A stretch of 64,000 nt of DNA, taken from positions 248,001 to 312,000 of the forward strand of contig JANCYW010000002.1 of the NCBI GenBank assembly GCA_026184775.1, written 5' to 3'. Source of the stretch: Cyanidium caldarium. Its lineage: Eukaryota; Rhodophyta; Bangiophyceae; Cyanidiales; Cyanidiaceae. A program made the translations under genes and the position numbers. Below are positions 18,567 to 28,197 of the stretch, in pieces. Every line of letters starts with the position of its first letter. The first letter of the stretch is position 1. The notes below the pieces were generated by a model. That model worked only from the letters and a program-made list of their open reading frames with translations, was not told the origin of the DNA and did no database searches.

Positions 18567-18980
18567 AGGCGCTCACGAGCGGCGAGTGCGGATGGTGCGT
18601 GTGGGACCGGGGGCGTGCGCCGCTGGTGTCGTTGGATGGCGGGTATGTACTACTCAGATTGCGGGTTATGAAACTGCCTCGGCGAGCGCATCACTGTTCT
18701 CCGCATAAATGGCCGGATGGACTGCGTGAGGGTTTTCTCAGTCGTATCCGGCGGAGCGATTTTCGCTGCGCCCCAAAATCGTGACCGAGCGACGAGATCC
18801 GTCAGACGGCGCGCTAGCGATCGCATTCGGGTAACGGTCACAGGGGTGTTTCGCTTTTTTGAATGACGCAGTCGGACGTGTTGGAGGGCTCGCACTCATA
18901 CGTCGGCCATCTTGAAGCGCAGCGACGCCTCCTTAAGCTTCATCTGAGCACATTATCTGGATAGCGCCACTTTACTCGTC
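18567..18980. other. Intergenic before coiled-coil gene
   Basis: The 414-base gap between two plus-strand genes shows lower GC than the coding regions and short T runs (about 18855). It presumably holds the coiled-coil gene promoter. I saw no tRNA or other RNA I could support. Confidence 0.35.
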
Positions 18981-21590
18981 ATGGATTCTCTTATTTCCAG
19001 GGCGCGGGCGCGGGCGGACGATGCGGAGAGGGAGCTGCGTCAAGTGCGTTTGGAAGCGGTGGAGCTGACCGAGCGTCTAGCAGCAGCGGAGCGACAACGA
19101 GAGGCGCTGCGTGAGGAGCGGGCGCGGAAGGACGCGTGTTTCGCAGAGATGGAGAGCAAGTTGGAAGCGTTGAGACGGGAGGTGCGGGAGTCGGAACGTC
19201 AGCGAGCTAGTGCCCAGACGGCGCTGGAGGCAGCCGAGCAGCGAACCCAATGGTTGGAGGCGGAGGCAGTCAAGGCACGAGAGGCGGCCGCCAGATGGCA
19301 AGAGTCGACCGAGGCGTTCACCACACGAGATGCGCGGGACGAAGAGAAGGAACGGGAGCGAGACGAGCAACTGGCAGAGATGCAGCGGCAGGTGGATGCA
19401 CTGCAACAAGAGTTATCGGAGGCAAAAACCGCTGCGCGGTCGCACAGCGAACAAGTGGCGCAGTGCGAGCAGAGCCTGAACGCGCAACAACGTACAGTGG
19501 CCGAGTTGACGCATTTGCTGGAGGAGACCGAGCGCGAATTGTGTGAGCTGCGCCAGTCGCAAAATGTCGAACAGACCGAAATGACGAACGCGTTGCATAG
19601 CGCTCGCGAAGAGGCGCGATCGCGTCAGCTGGAGGTGGACAACTTGCGGACGGCGACCGAGCGTCTGCAGCAGGAGCTGGAAGTCGCCCGTCGGATGGGT
19701 GGCAGTGCTTCCACCGACGCCGCCAATGCAGCTGAACAACTCCTCACTCAGCAGAGGGAGGTGAACGAATTGCGCAAAGCCGTCGCCGCACGTGAAGACG
19801 CACTGCGTAGCATGCGCGAAGCGCTGCAGCGAGCGCAGGACGAGCGGGATGCAGCGAAGCGCAAATGCGACGAGGTCGTCGACCTAGCCGACCGATATGG
19901 CGACGAAGCCGTTGCTGTCCAGCAACGCACGGGTGAGTTGCAGCAACGCATCGAGACGCTCACGACACAGACACAACAATTGGAGCAGGGGCTTGCGGCC
20001 AAGAACACCGAGCTTGAGCAGGTGCGGGCATGCGCTGCCACCGACCTGGACGATGTGCTGCTGACGCGGCAATACTTGCAGCAACGTCTGGATGAGGCCA
20101 ATGCGGCGCGCGCCGAAGCCGAACGCATTCGCGAGGGCACCGAACAGGCGCTGACAGTCACTCGCAGTCGATTGGAGGAGGAGCGCTTGCTGGCCACCAA
20201 CCGCCACGACGATCTGGAGGATCGGGCGCTCGAGGCCGAGGCCGAGCTGCAGCGCGCATGCCGTCGGCTGGCAGAGCAGGAGCGACTGACGCAGCAGCAA
20301 CGCGAACAGGTATGTGTGCTGGAGTCGGAGTTGTTCAAGCTGCGCGACGAACGCGCTGCAGACCAGCAGGAGTGGAGCGAGACCCTGTCCCGTCGAGCCG
20401 CTGAGTTGCAGGAGCTGGAGCAGCGGCTGCAGGAGGAGCGACAGCAGACCGCCGATGGTGTCGCGAAATTGGAACCGCTTCGGCAGGCGCTGAGCGCCCT
20501 GGAAGCGGAACATCGACAGTGCAAGGAGCGAGAGCGCGAATGGGAGAAGCAGCGAGCGCTGCTGCAGGATGAATTGGAGGAGGCGCGGGCCGCTGCCGGC
20601 GCGCAGGCCTCCGAGTGGCAACCGGAGCGGCAGCGCTTGCGGGAAGCGCTGGCGACGCTGGAGCAGCGGAATTGCAACTTGACAGACATTGTTGCGGAGA
20701 CGCGAGGTCGTCTGGCGGAGACCGATCGGTTACTCGATGAAAGCCGAGAGACGTGTGTGCAGCTGGAGCAGCAGCGTCGTGAATGGGAGACGACAGCGCG
20801 GCAGGCGCAAGCGCGCGCCGAGCAGGCCGAGGAGGCACGAGCGGCAGCCGTACACGGGCGCGTGCCGGCGCTGGAGCAGCAGCTGACGGAGGCAGCCGCG
20901 GTGCAAGAGCGGCTGGCCACAGAACAGCACGCTTGGCAACAGGAGCGTGAGGAACTGCGTCAGGCACTGGACGCCAAGGAGGCCGCAGAGCAGCAGATAT
21001 GCTTGCGGCTAGACGAGGCGCTGCGAGCGGCAGACCGCCTGGAGGCGGAACGAGCCGCAGAACGGGCGGCATTGGCGCGGGCCAAAGGCGATGCGCAACA
21101 GCGCCTCGAGGAAGAGGAGCAACGCGTGCACGAGCTGCAGCAGGCGTTGCAGGTGCAACAACGCCAGAGCCGCGACGCCGATCGCGAGCGAGAGCGGCTG
21201 CATGAGCGTCTGGAGGAGGCTGAGCGCACCACTACCCGAATGCGCCAGGAGTTGCAGCAAGCGCAGACAGATCTGCGGGAAGCACGCGAGGCGTTGGAGA
21301 TGGTGCAAGCCGAGGCCGCTCAGGCGCGCCGCCTCGTCGACGCCAAGGAAAATATGTGGTCCGGCACTGCCGCGGTCATTCCCATCGAGGCGCCCGATGC
21401 TGCGGCGGTCACCCACGCCGGCGGTGTGCCAACGGTATTGGCCGAATCGAAGCAACCACCGCCTCCATCCTACGATACCCTGTTGCTCAAGTACCAGGCC
21501 GCCATGCAGAAGCAGCGCGAATTAACCAACAAGCTACGTCGCCTGCACGCCTTGCAAACACAACCGTCGTCCCGGAATATCCCGCAATAA
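18981..21590 (+). CDS. Long coiled-coil protein, unknown function
   Basis: This 869-residue protein is almost entirely coiled coil: about residues 5-800 are dense in E, Q, R, A and L with heptad-like spacing, and no globular domain is visible. The last 70 residues leave the heptad pattern (PPPPSYDTLLLKYQ, then KLRRLHALQ) and may be a binding tail. It resembles golgins, centrosomal or myosin-tail-like rods only in composition, so no orthology is claimed. Long open frames on the opposite strand (for example 19748-20920) are Ser/Cys/Arg shadows of the Gln/Glu/Ala-rich codons. The stop codon overlaps an AATAAA hexamer at the gene end. Confidence 0.85.
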   Translation: MDSLISRARARADDAERELRQVRLEAVELTERLAAAERQREALREERARKDACFAEMESKLEALRREVRESERQRASAQTALEAAEQRTQWLEAEAVKAREAAARWQESTEAFTTRDARDEEKERERDEQLAEMQRQVDALQQELSEAKTAARSHSEQVAQCEQSLNAQQRTVAELTHLLEETERELCELRQSQNVEQTEMTNALHSAREEARSRQLEVDNLRTATERLQQELEVARRMGGSASTDAANAAEQLLTQQREVNELRKAVAAREDALRSMREALQRAQDERDAAKRKCDEVVDLADRYGDEAVAVQQRTGELQQRIETLTTQTQQLEQGLAAKNTELEQVRACAATDLDDVLLTRQYLQQRLDEANAARAEAERIREGTEQALTVTRSRLEEERLLATNRHDDLEDRALEAEAELQRACRRLAEQERLTQQQREQVCVLESELFKLRDERAADQQEWSETLSRRAAELQELEQRLQEERQQTADGVAKLEPLRQALSALEAEHRQCKEREREWEKQRALLQDELEEARAAAGAQASEWQPERQRLREALATLEQRNCNLTDIVAETRGRLAETDRLLDESRETCVQLEQQRREWETTARQAQARAEQAEEARAAAVHGRVPALEQQLTEAAAVQERLATEQHAWQQEREELRQALDAKEAAEQQICLRLDEALRAADRLEAERAAERAALARAKGDAQQRLEEEEQRVHELQQALQVQQRQSRDADRERERLHERLEEAERTTTRMRQELQQAQTDLREAREALEMVQAEAAQARRLVDAKENMWSGTAAVIPIEAPDAAAVTHAGGVPTVLAESKQPPPPSYDTLLLKYQAAMQKQRELTNKLRRLHALQTQPSSRNIPQ

Positions 21591-21715
21591 ACGGTCTCTG
21601 CCTCCTCTGCCTAACGCGTCGGCATCGGACGCGATCGGCGTGATCCGCCGCGGTGCTCGCGCGCTCATGGAGGAAGCGTTTCCAGTTTCGGTCCCGCACT
21701 CGCAACCGTCTCCCG

Positions 21716-22429
21716 ATGGCCTCTAAAAAGGGCGAGCCGCGGATTCCACCCGGCAGAGTCAAACGACTGTTGCAAACCGGCAACGATGTGGGCCATGTGG
21801 CCGCCAGCGTGCCGGTTTTGCTGGGTCACGCCGTGGAGTGGTTCACAGGGGATCTGGCACGGGCGGCAGCGGCGGCCGCCGCGAAGGAGGGCGGCGACAG
21901 TCCAGTTATCACGCGAGCACACTTGAAACGGGTGGTGGAGGGAGAGGAGCGGCTGGAGTTTCTGCGGCAGTTGTATAGGGATGTTTCAGAGGAGAGCCGA
22001 CGAGACGGAGGGAACTTGGGGGCGGCGGCGGCGACGGGTGATGCGCCAAGCCGGCGCTCGCGTCGGAGGCGACGGGCAGTGGCAGACGAGGATGAGGAGG
22101 CGGTGAGTAGATCCAAAAGGCGACGACCGACAGCGGGAGGCGCGAAGAGCAGGCGAAATGCATCCAAGAAGAGCGGAAAGGGGGGCGAGGCGGCAGCCGT
22201 CTCTGCTGCACAACACGCGACTCCTGAAGGAGAACAAACTGCGGACGAGGTTGGCGATGCCCGGAGAAACGTCCTGGGCGCGTCGTCCCCGACCAGTGCG
22301 ACAGTGGCACCTGAGACGACTACAGCAGCGTGTACGGGGGTGCCCGCGGCTGCGCCTCCGGATGCGATCGCCACTTCCGCCAATGCTGCCCCAGTCAACT
22401 TGCCTCGGCTAGAGGACGACTATGACTAG
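21716..22429 (+). CDS. NC2A: NC2-alpha (DRAP1/BUR6) histone-fold corepressor
   Basis: The 237-residue protein starts at the ATG at 21716. Residues about 9-90 form a histone fold of NC2-alpha type: IPPGRVKRLLQTGNDVGHVAASVPVL-like first half (cf. [25 protein letters not shown]), HAVEWFTGDL, then ITRAHLKRVVEGEERLEFL (cf. HLKQCIELEQQFDFL). The rest is basic and low-complexity, ending in LPRLEDDYD, close to the acidic DYD end of human DRAP1. With NC2-beta (DR1) it binds TBP on promoters and blocks TFIIA/TFIIB entry. NF-YC is the main alternative and fits less well. Confidence 0.87.
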   Translation: MASKKGEPRIPPGRVKRLLQTGNDVGHVAASVPVLLGHAVEWFTGDLARAAAAAAAKEGGDSPVITRAHLKRVVEGEERLEFLRQLYRDVSEESRRDGGNLGAAAATGDAPSRRSRRRRRAVADEDEEAVSRSKRRRPTAGGAKSRRNASKKSGKGGEAAAVSAAQHATPEGEQTADEVGDARRNVLGASSPTSATVAPETTTAACTGVPAAAPPDAIATSANAAPVNLPRLEDDYD

Positions 22430-22599
22430 TTGGGTAAACACTGCCATAGCCGAGGACGTCACCTGCAAGTCCATGCGTGCTCATTGCACGCAACATTCTC
22501 GCGGAGCCATGGTGATAGCGACGCCGAACGTGTGCGCTGCGCCGGGCTTCTCTGTCCCGTGTAGCACCGATCGTCGCTCCCCGTGACGTCCCCAAAGAC

Positions 22600-23142
22600 A
22601 TGAAGCGAGCAGTTGCGAGAGTGCGTGAGGGAGCTGCTGGAAGAGATGCAGCGCGACGGAGCCGGTTGAAGCGATTCCTGGACTCGGTCGGCGTTGACGA
22701 GGCGGCGGCAGACGGCGAGAGGTGGCGAGACGACGATGCCGCCAGCGGCAGCGAAACCGGTGAAGGAGACGAGGCGGAAGAGCGCGAATCGCCACCGAAA
22801 CGAAGAAGAGGAGCGCAGGGCAAGGCGGGTGGCCGAGAAGGCCGTCGGAGTGCCGCGCGAGAAGCGGCGCCGACGGAGACGCCAGCCGGCGCTGTCGGCC
22901 TGCGACCAGCGGAGTTGAGTCGCCTCAACATATCCTACGCGGAACTAGCGGCTGCCGGTGCCCAACGAGAGCTCTACTTTACTTCGGCGGTAGCAGCGCC
23001 GAGTAACAAACGTCGCTGGCACCTGTGCTGCGTGTGCGGTTGGGGCGCCTGCTACACTTGCGCGCGCTGTGCCAGCTACACCTGTTCGCTGGCCTGCACC
23101 CAGGCGCACCTGGAGACGCGCTGTTTGCGGTATTGGGGATGA
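22600..23142 (+). CDS. ZNHIT1: ZNHIT1/SWC6, zf-HIT subunit of the SWR1 complex
   Basis: This 180-residue protein ends in a complete HIT zinc finger with ligands C143, C146, C154, C157, C162, C166, H170 and C175. The residues just before it (NISYAELAAAG, YFTSAVAAPSN) match the NYxxLVAAPSN segment that distinguishes ZNHIT1/VPS71/SWC6. It is the subunit that helps the SWR1/SRCAP remodeller deposit H2A.Z. A RuvBL2 gene, another member of that complex, lies in the same window at 57-58.6 kb. The N-terminal 100 residues are charged and disordered. The gene ends 25 bases from its convergent neighbour. Confidence 0.9.
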   Translation: MKRAVARVREGAAGRDAARRSRLKRFLDSVGVDEAAADGERWRDDDAASGSETGEGDEAEERESPPKRRRGAQGKAGGREGRRSAAREAAPTETPAGAVGLRPAELSRLNISYAELAAAGAQRELYFTSAVAAPSNKRRWHLCCVCGWGACYTCARCASYTCSLACTQAHLETRCLRYWG

Positions 23143-23167
23143 GGAAGGAGTGGATACCGCGTCTTTG

Positions 23168-24994
23168 CTAGTCGCCGCTGGGGCGCTTATCCTGGGCGTC
23201 CTTCTCATCGCGTTTCTGCTCCTGCTCCGAGCGCACCTCCGTGGCCACGGTGTCCGTAAAGGCACCGGTGCCACTCGACGCACCAACATCTCTCGGCACA
23301 TCGTTGTCGTCATCGCCGCCGAGGACTTGTTCCAGCAATTGCGCGTAACGGGCGCCTTCCGCGCCCAACACCTCCTTGAGTTGAGCGGTGCTGGCCAGAA
23401 TGTCCTTGACATCGAAGCCTAACCGCCGACACATTTGGCGCACGGCACGCTTATCCTCAGCGGTAAAGTTGCCCTCCTTAATCATCTTCTCCACATCGTA
23501 CAGAATGCGCATTATGCCCACTTCCGATTTGATCTTGTCGGCCGCATCGGGCGTCAATATGCCGCTGAGTAGGTTGGTCAGCGCCCTGAGATAGGCCTCG
23601 TCGGTGGCGGCGTTGGTGTCGTCGCCGGCCGCCGTGGACGCTGCTGCTGATGCCGCCATTTGGAAGATGAAACGCGCCGCCTGATCTTTCATCTGCGCGG
23701 CGGTGGTGTCGTCGACGCGCAACAATCGCTGCAACTCGTCCAGCGCATCGAGCGATTGTTGTAGCGACTCGGGGGTGAACGCATCCACCTCGGCGCCCGG
23801 CTTGGGCTGGTTCTCCATCAGCACACGCACCGCATACCGCCGATACAGCTCGCGCACATCCATGTCGCGGCCACGCCGCGCCGTATACTCAATGCTGCTG
23901 ACGAACCGCTCGGCAGCGCGACGGGCCGCCTGGTCGTCGGTGTCGGGAGTGGTCGCGACCGCCACCTTTCCGGCCAAGCGTTTGCCTCGCGCCACCAGCC
24001 GCAACAACGCCTGCATGCCCAAGTCGGACGCGCTCTGCGCTTGCGATTGTTGACGCAGCTCCCGCAAAGCGTCGTTCACCACCTGCAGAATGCGCCCGTT
24101 GGCCACCGCCACCAGTTTGGGCGGGAGTGCATCGGTGGATGCCGAGGCGCCGCCCAACTCGGACGACAATGTTGTCAACAGTTCGTCTGCCGCGTTCTCC
24201 TCTTCCTCCACCGACAGATAACGATGCAGCCGGTTCTCTGTCGTGTCTTCGGGAAACGCCGCGCCATCCAGCACCGGCGCTTGCGTGCTCTCGGACACTT
24301 GGATTTGCAACTTCTTGGCCAGCTCCGGATCCACTTGGCGGCGGCCGCGGCTCCCAGGGGATGCAGCGCTGGGCGGCGGGGCGGAGGGTGGTGTCGGTTG
24401 CGTCTCGGTGCTCTCGGCGGGTGTCTCGGCGGTAAAGGCGCGGTCACCCAGGGCGGTGCGTAGATATTCGGCCATGGCCGCCTGTTGGGCGCGCTGCCGA
24501 CGCCCGCGAATCCACCACGCCAGCGACGCGATGGCACCTGCCGCCAGCGCAGTCGGCACCGCGACTCGCACCGTGGACTTCACCGCTCGCATCCGTCGCT
24601 GCCGCCGCGTCAGCGACTCTTGATAGGCGCGCTCCGAGGGCAGCACCAGGCGCGAACGCTGCGTGTTCGGCCGGGTACGCCGCTGCGTCGCCGCTGCCAC
24701 TGTCTGCTGATCGTGGCGGCGAAACGTCGGCCGTGCCGAGGCCACCCACGGACCGAACAGTGGCACGGCGGCCGATGCCAACCCGATGAGGGCTGAGCGC
24801 AGCCAGGGAGGATAGTGGCGGGCAGTGTGGTCACGCCTAGGAGAGCGCCCCGAGTCCCCGCTGGGGGCTGTGGTGTTGCACGCTCGCACGGATGTGCGCG
24901 GGCGTGATCGGCGGGTCGGCAGTGTCCCGCGGCGATGGCGTGCTCCCCGCCAACGCGACAACGTCAGAGCGCCGGGATTAAAGTGGAATGCCAT
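23168..24994 (-). CDS. Tic110-like plastid envelope protein (tentative)
   Basis: The 608-residue protein begins MAFHFNPGALTLSRWRG, a plausible red-type plastid transit peptide. Two hydrophobic stretches follow (about 66-84 and 143-162), then an acidic linker and a long soluble helical region. The pattern RELYRRYAVRVL...LDALDELQRLLRVDDTTAAQMKDQAARFIF recalls the repeated helix pairs of Tic110 (LYRxYL ... L..LR..LGL...EA..I..DV...VY), and a second such pair is seen near the C-terminus (YDVEKMIKEGNFTAEDKRAV). It is shorter than plant Tic110, so it may be a partial-domain paralogue or another envelope protein with similar helices. The frame runs on to 25843 upstream, but a separate gene lies there. 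An alternative start is 25033. Confidence 0.5.
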   Translation of the reverse strand: MAFHFNPGALTLSRWRGARHRRGTLPTRRSRPRTSVRACNTTAPSGDSGRSPRRDHTARHYPPWLRSALIGLASAAVPLFGPWVASARPTFRRHDQQTVAAATQRRTRPNTQRSRLVLPSERAYQESLTRRQRRMRAVKSTVRVAVPTALAAGAIASLAWWIRGRRQRAQQAAMAEYLRTALGDRAFTAETPAESTETQPTPPSAPPPSAASPGSRGRRQVDPELAKKLQIQVSESTQAPVLDGAAFPEDTTENRLHRYLSVEEEENAADELLTTLSSELGGASASTDALPPKLVAVANGRILQVVNDALRELRQQSQAQSASDLGMQALLRLVARGKRLAGKVAVATTPDTDDQAARRAAERFVSSIEYTARRGRDMDVRELYRRYAVRVLMENQPKPGAEVDAFTPESLQQSLDALDELQRLLRVDDTTAAQMKDQAARFIFQMAASAAASTAAGDDTNAATDEAYLRALTNLLSGILTPDAADKIKSEVGIMRILYDVEKMIKEGNFTAEDKRAVRQMCRRLGFDVKDILASTAQLKEVLGAEGARYAQLLEQVLGGDDDNDVPRDVGASSGTGAFTDTVATEVRSEQEQKRDEKDAQDKRPSGD

Positions 24995-25233
24995 CAAAGC
25001 CGAGCGTTGATGAGGCACGTCGTGCCCTTGCATGATCGGCGCTTCTCGCTGTGTGGTGACCATTTGTCTTCGGCGGCTTTGCTTTCCGACAAAAAATCGA
25101 AAAGGTCGGCGTCGGACGGCGGACGCGTCTTTGTGGAGAGCGTACAACTTGCATTTAGGGCGCCGAGAGAACGCAGCAGTGCCCGGTGGGTTCTGACAAA
25201 ACATGGCATGGTGCACAACCGCTTGCTCCCATC

Positions 25234-25896
25234 TTAAGCCCCTCCTGAAGCGCGCCATATTGTCGGCAGCGTCGCCCAGCGAGAGGATCGATTCAGCCAG
25301 GCGCCCAGCAACGTGCGCCCATACGGCACGTAGGTCAGTCCGTACCAACCGGCGGCGCCGATCTGGACCAGCACCAGTACGATGGCGGCTGGGGCAACTT
25401 GTCGCACGCTGGCCACAATGACCAGCGCCAGCGACGTCCAGTACACGATGCAGGGTACCAGACGGTCCGCTGAGGCCATGGCCTGCAACTGTGCCCGCGG
25501 TCCGATGAGGAACCATGTAGAGCCGATGAGGAACACTTGCCCCAGCGCAAACGCCAGCGCGAACTTGTGTGGTCGCAGCACGATAGACGGCATCAGCAGC
25601 AGCGAAAGCATAGACATAAGGATGCCGGCGGCGAAGAACATGCCGAACAGTGCCAGCCGTTGCATGCGAGTGAGATGAAAAAACTCGGACAGCGCCCACG
25701 TGTCCGACAGCTCCGGGGATGTCGTGAAGCGCGATTGCGACTCCAGATCTTCCCGCACTGCATCGTCGCCCGTCAGGAAGCGCCGCAACGACTCGGCACC
25801 GCGGCTGGCACTCTGCGACGCCTGCAGGTGGAAGCTGTACCACGCCGAGTCGGAGCGGTTGGCGTCTGTTGAGTCATCTTCCAAGCCCACGGCCAT
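25234..25896 (-). CDS. SFT2: SFT2-type vesicle transport protein
   Basis: The 220-residue protein has a polar N-terminus of about 75 residues and four membrane segments in the Got1/Sft2 arrangement. Signature sequences are LTRMQRLALFGMFFAAG, RPHKFALAFALGQVFLIGSTWFL (quoted in part), GPRAQLQAM and the closing WYGLTYVPYGRTLL. The family sits in Golgi/endosome membranes and supports vesicle fusion with the Golgi. ATG at 25896. Confidence 0.93.
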   Translation of the reverse strand: MAVGLEDDSTDANRSDSAWYSFHLQASQSASRGAESLRRFLTGDDAVREDLESQSRFTTSPELSDTWALSEFFHLTRMQRLALFGMFFAAGILMSMLSLLLMPSIVLRPHKFALAFALGQVFLIGSTWFLIGPRAQLQAMASADRLVPCIVYWTSLALVIVASVRQVAPAAIVLVLVQIGAAGWYGLTYVPYGRTLLGAWLNRSSRWATLPTIWRASGGA

Positions 25897-26263
25897 GGCG
25901 CCGAGAGGGACGGGCGAACAGTGCCCTATCGCAAGCCAGGCGAGAAGTCTATTACTGTGTCAGTCGACGACCCACGTCTTTCCGACGCAAGTGCTGCCGC
26001 AGTGCAGGCTCGAAGGCGGAACGGATTGACGAATTCCGACACAAGAGTTCAGCCGTCGCTTCTGGCGAGATGTTGCGGGGACGTCCGCGTTCGTGTCCCG
26101 ACATATCCAGTTCAAGGCAGTCACGATCTTTATATCATCACTTTATCCTCGGTCCGCCTGCACACTCCCATGAGTGTTCCCTCTTTGCAGTAACGTCTCT
26201 TTTCACCGTGCAGGCCCTTGCATCCGCTCCTCCGTTATCCACTCTCTCCAACCGGTAGTGCCC
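25897..26263. other. Intergenic, presumed promoter of SFT2
   Basis: These 367 bases between two minus-strand genes show no recognised element. Base composition is more AT-rich around 26120-26160. Confidence 0.35.
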
Positions 26264-26641
26264 TCACGACGAGGTGCTGTTGCTGGTGGCGGCGCTGACG
26301 CAAGAGTGCACGACACGTAGTTGCGAGCTGCAGCTGCTGTCGATGCTGCTCAGGTGGCCTATAGCGCACACCGCCAGGTCCACCACGGCGCTGCCGCAGT
26401 CCTCCACGACGCTCAACAAGTCCGACAGCACCAGGCCCGGCGTGCCCAAGAACTGTCCAATACACGTCGGCACGTCGTTGACGAAGACGGCGCCGCAGTC
26501 CAGCGAGGGTGTGGGCGTCGGGCCGGTCACCGTGGTGCCCGTCGTGCCCGTCGCCGCTGCTGCGGGAGGAATGGCCAGCGCCGCCAGGGCAAGGCAGCCG
26601 ACGAGGAGGAACAACGCGTAGAAAGTGTGCTTCGTAGTCAT
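26264..26641 (-). CDS. Small secreted Cys-rich protein
   Basis: This 125-residue protein has a clear signal peptide (about 1-30: Lys then FYALFLLVGCLALAALAI, with an Ala-rich cleavage region), a Thr/Gly/Pro-rich linker (TGTTGTTVTGPTPTP) and a mature region with six Cys residues. It ends Ser/Thr/Asn-rich (SNSTSS). No known family was recognised. An extracellular or cell-surface role is inferred. A second small secreted protein with a Ser/Thr/Pro-rich mature part lies at 45.1 kb. Confidence 0.6.
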   Translation of the reverse strand: MTTKHTFYALFLLVGCLALAALAIPPAAAATGTTGTTVTGPTPTPSLDCGAVFVNDVPTCIGQFLGTPGLVLSDLLSVVEDCGSAVVDLAVCAIGHLSSIDSSCSSQLRVVHSCVSAATSNSTSS

Positions 26642-27456
26642 TGCGAGAGTTGATGTGTGCAGAAAGAAGGTGACGTTGCAGAGACGACAAGGCCAAGTCG
26701 AGAAATAGAGGACGTGACGCGTGAGGCGAATGACGTGTCTGCGACTTGGAGGAGGGAAAAAGAATGCTGTCTCGAGCCGCCGAGAATAGCGTGGCGGCGG
26801 AAACATGTCCCAGAGAAAAAGGTAGGCTGAGGGAGGCGAGTTGGGCGTAGGAGAGAAAGGAGACAGGGCGGCGAGTGTGTGGTGCTTTATCGGTGCTTTG
26901 CGCACTGGATCTTTCTTGCTTGGTGCGGGTTAGTGTCTTATTCGCCTCAACTGCACGTCGACTCTTCTCCGCTGAGCAGGCTGGTTTCATCAGAGGCGGC
27001 ACGTTTTTGTGCCTGCACGACTCTTCAGTGGAGCCGGAGACGGCTCGGGCGGGCGAGGTTAGGGTACCCGCATCAGATACCGTCGAAGTTTCATCCTGTG
27101 TGCCTGGACGCGTTGATGTGGAATCGACGAATGTACAGACCTACTTCTCAGAGTGGCGCGGCGCGGTGAGGCGCGGATCAACAAGTTTGATCCGACGTGC
27201 GCGAGACTGAAAAGCGACGAGTGCCCCAACGTCGACGTGTACGAAGCATCCAGTGGACGAGCCCCCAGTCCACTCGCAACGTTGACGTCGCGGTTCGCCG
27301 CGCGACCAAGTTGCGCACACCGAACCGTCTCCGCAACCTCCACCCAAGATTGTCCCAAATCCATTCGCGCCGCCCCATCCCGCCGCGCTTCGGCGACGCC
27401 TCTTTCCCCGAACGCCTTGACGCTCCCTGTGCCCTCGCTCCCTTTCCCCACTCATC
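26642..27456. other. Divergent promoter region, secreted protein / eS17
   Basis: This 815-base divergent gap contains the eS17 promoter. The last 25 bases before the eS17 ATG are strongly pyrimidine-rich, like the leader of the other ribosomal protein gene here. No RNA gene was recognised. Confidence 0.4.
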
Positions 27457-27855
27457 ATGGGCCGCGTGCGGACCAAGACCGTCAAAAAGTCCGCCCGCGT
27501 CATCATCGAAAAGTACTACTCTCGCTTGTCGGCCAGCGACTTTCACACCAACAAACGGGTGTGCGATGAGGTGGCGCTCATCCCGTCGAAACGACTGCGC
27601 AACAAGATCGCCGGCTTTGTGACGCACCTTATGCGCCGTATCCAGCGCGGGCCGGTGCGAGGCATCTCCCTCAAACTGCAAGAGGAGGAGCGCGAGCGCC
27701 GCATGGACTTTGTGCCCGAGGTCAGCGCCGTGAACACCGAGGTCATCGAGGTCGATCCGGACACCAAGGCCATGTTGCGCACCGAGGGTCTCGGCGCCCT
27801 GCCCGGCGTCGTGGTCGTCCAGCCCGGCGAGCGCCGCCCCTACCATCGGCGGTAA
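27457..27855 (+). CDS. RPS17: 40S ribosomal protein eS17
   Basis: The 132-residue protein matches eS17 along its length: [21 protein letters not shown] (first part), [30 protein letters not shown] (in part), [18 protein letters not shown] and [10 protein letters not shown]. eS17 is a eukaryote/archaea-specific protein near the head of the small subunit. No intron interrupts it, unusual for ribosomal protein genes outside intron-poor lineages. The ATG is preceded by a pyrimidine-rich tract. Confidence 0.97.
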   Translation: MGRVRTKTVKKSARVIIEKYYSRLSASDFHTNKRVCDEVALIPSKRLRNKIAGFVTHLMRRIQRGPVRGISLKLQEEERERRMDFVPEVSAVNTEVIEVDPDTKAMLRTEGLGALPGVVVVQPGERRPYHRR

Positions 27856-28197
27856 AAGTACGGGGGAAGATGCGGTGAGAGACGGTGGGAAAAGTCGCGT
27901 GCGACCATGCAATATCGGCGCTCATAGCGTCGTGAGGAAAAGACTTGGAGCTGATTCTGATGCATCTCAAGCGTTACGCGCCACTCTTCCTCGCTTCCAC
28001 GTAAACTTTACCGGACTCGCCAACGTCAGCTGCTTCCCCGTCTCCCGTCCATTCATTCTCCAATATTCGTCTCGGACATTCCGACCCATCCACCGGCTCT
28101 CTCAATATTCGCTGTAGCGCGCAACGCGCTGGCGCGAAAGCCGGTGGACACGACCAGCCAACCGAAAGCGGTCAAGGTGGCGTCGCTGCCGTTTCAT
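27856..28197. other. Intergenic before alpha/beta hydrolase
   Basis: The 342 bases between two plus-strand genes hold no recognised element; the frame of the next gene opens at 28144 on GTG, but 28198 is the first ATG. Confidence 0.35.

Noticed and set aside
19748-20920. Long minus-strand ORF (390 codons) inside the coiled-coil gene
   Set aside because: It is Ser/Cys/Arg-rich because GAG/CAG-type codons read backwards avoid stops. It has no domain, and the plus-strand protein is continuous.
25234-25843. N-terminal extension of the Tic110-like frame to 25843
   Set aside because: It overlaps the SFT2 gene on the same strand in another frame; the SFT2 frame shows the conserved family sequence, the extension does not.
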